Origin: Archaeoglobaceae archaeon
GTDB taxonomy: Archaea; Halobacteriota; Archaeoglobi; Archaeoglobales; Archaeoglobaceae
Length of the DNA stretch: 5,848 nt
Reading direction: 5' to 3'
NCBI GenBank assembly: GCA_027066965.1
Contig: JAMOMT010000177.1
Span: 1-5,848 of the forward strand
Both the position numbers and the translations under genes were made by a program. Within the stretch, counting starts at the first letter, position 1, and each line of letters begins with the position of its first letter. The notes beneath the pieces were generated by a model that saw only the letters and a program-made list of their open reading frames with translations, made no database searches and was not told the DNA's origin. Shown here piece by piece: positions 5,471-5,848 of the stretch.

Positions 5471-5480
5471 CGAGCGGAAG

Positions 5481-5489
5481 ATATTTATT
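5481..5489 (+). promoter_or_regulatory. TATA box of rps15
   Basis: ATATTTATT lies 11 bp past the tfs stop. Initiation about 26 bp downstream would be near 5511, giving a leader of roughly 30 nt that contains the SD before rps15. Confidence 0.55.
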
Positions 5490-5525
5490 CTGGTGTTCCC
5501 GTGCAGTTGAATACCAGATCCAATT

Positions 5526-5533
5526 AAGGAGGT
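5526..5533 (+). promoter_or_regulatory. Ribosome binding site of rps15
   Basis: AAGGAGGT is a full-strength SD seven bases before the ATG at 5541, as expected of a highly expressed ribosomal protein gene with a leadered message. Confidence 0.8.
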
Positions 5534-5540
5534 AACGGTC

Positions 5541-5848
5541 ATGGCGAGAATGCATGCAAGAAGAAGGGGGAGCTCAGGATCAAAGAGGATTTACAGGGAC
5601 TCCCCCCCGGAATGGGTTGAGATGAGTGCAGATGAAGTAAAGAAGGTCATAATGGAGCTCTACTCAGAAGGCTATGAGCCCAGCATGATCGGAATGATAC
5701 TCAGGGACAGGTATGGAATCCCATCGGTGAGGCAAGTTACTGGAAAGAAGCTGCAGCAGATACTTAGGGAGGAAGGGGCAGAGATAACACTGCCGGAAGA
5801 CCTGAAAGCTCTGATAAAGAAAGCGATAAACCTTAGAAAGCACACGGC
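5541..5848 (+). CDS. rps15: Small-subunit ribosomal protein uS15, archaeal type (3' partial)
   Basis: S15 is a primary 16S rRNA-binding protein of the 30S subunit central domain. The window ends after 102 complete codons of an expected total near 150. The N-terminus MARMHARRRGSSGSKR is the hallmark archaeal/eukaryotic extension, followed by the family segments SPPEWVEM, VIMELYSEGYEPSMIGMILR and DRYGIPSVRQVTGKKL. The visible frame is unbroken, including across a run of seven C at 5602-5608. The start has an optimal SD. It lies 70 bp downstream of tfs with a TATA-like element in between, so it probably heads its own transcript. Confidence 0.96.
   Translation, partial: MARMHARRRGSSGSKRIYRDSPPEWVEMSADEVKKVIMELYSEGYEPSMIGMILRDRYGIPSVRQVTGKKLQQILREEGAEITLPEDLKALIKKAINLRKHT

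Overview
The window looks like a chromosomal segment of a hyperthermophilic euryarchaeon, most likely of the Archaeoglobales; the lineage is my inference from style and gene content, not a database match. The archaeal assignment is firm. There is an archaeal-type ribosomal protein S15, a TFS transcript-cleavage factor, an archaeal secretion/pilus ATPase, TATA-type promoters about 25 bp upstream of start codons that lack Shine-Dalgarno (SD) sites, GGAGGT-type SD sites elsewhere, and heavy use of AGA/AGG and ATA codons. Coding density is high and no mobile element, CRISPR array, tRNA or rRNA is visible.

Layout. (1) Positions 3-1544, plus strand: the 3' part of a GspE/PilB/ArlI-family secretion ATPase whose start lies before the window. 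(2) Positions 1603-2163, minus strand: two small genes. The first is an 88-residue cysteine-rich protein with a predicted winged-helix C-terminus. The second, downstream of it, is a 72-residue glycine/arginine-rich DUF5320-like protein, preceded by a 14-bp perfect palindrome between its likely TATA box and SD site. (3) Positions 2209-3895, plus strand: gatC and gatA, two subunits of the tRNA-dependent amidotransferase, transcribed divergently from the cysteine-rich gene out of a 45-bp gap. gatB is not in the window. (4) Positions 3996-4652: a PHP-domain metal-dependent phosphoesterase with its own TATA box and an apparently leaderless GTG start. (5) Positions 4768-5470: a Nudix hydrolase (probably ADP-ribose pyrophosphatase type) whose 3' end overlaps tfs by 23 bp. 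(6) Positions 5541-5848: rps15, cut by the window end, with its own TATA box and a strong SD.

How the genes work together. gatCA (aminoacyl-tRNA synthesis), tfs (RNA polymerase rescue) and rps15 (30S subunit) form an information-processing neighbourhood. The Nudix and PHP enzymes are nucleotide/phosphate-ester housekeeping genes placed among them. The minus-strand pair is the least explained part: a possible metal- or redox-responsive regulator beside a DUF5320 gene, a family often found with iron-sulfur/NifX-like maturation genes. I see nothing that clearly amounts to a new defence or mobile system. The regulator-like gene, the palindrome and the DUF5320 gene are the best candidate for an undescribed regulatory unit.
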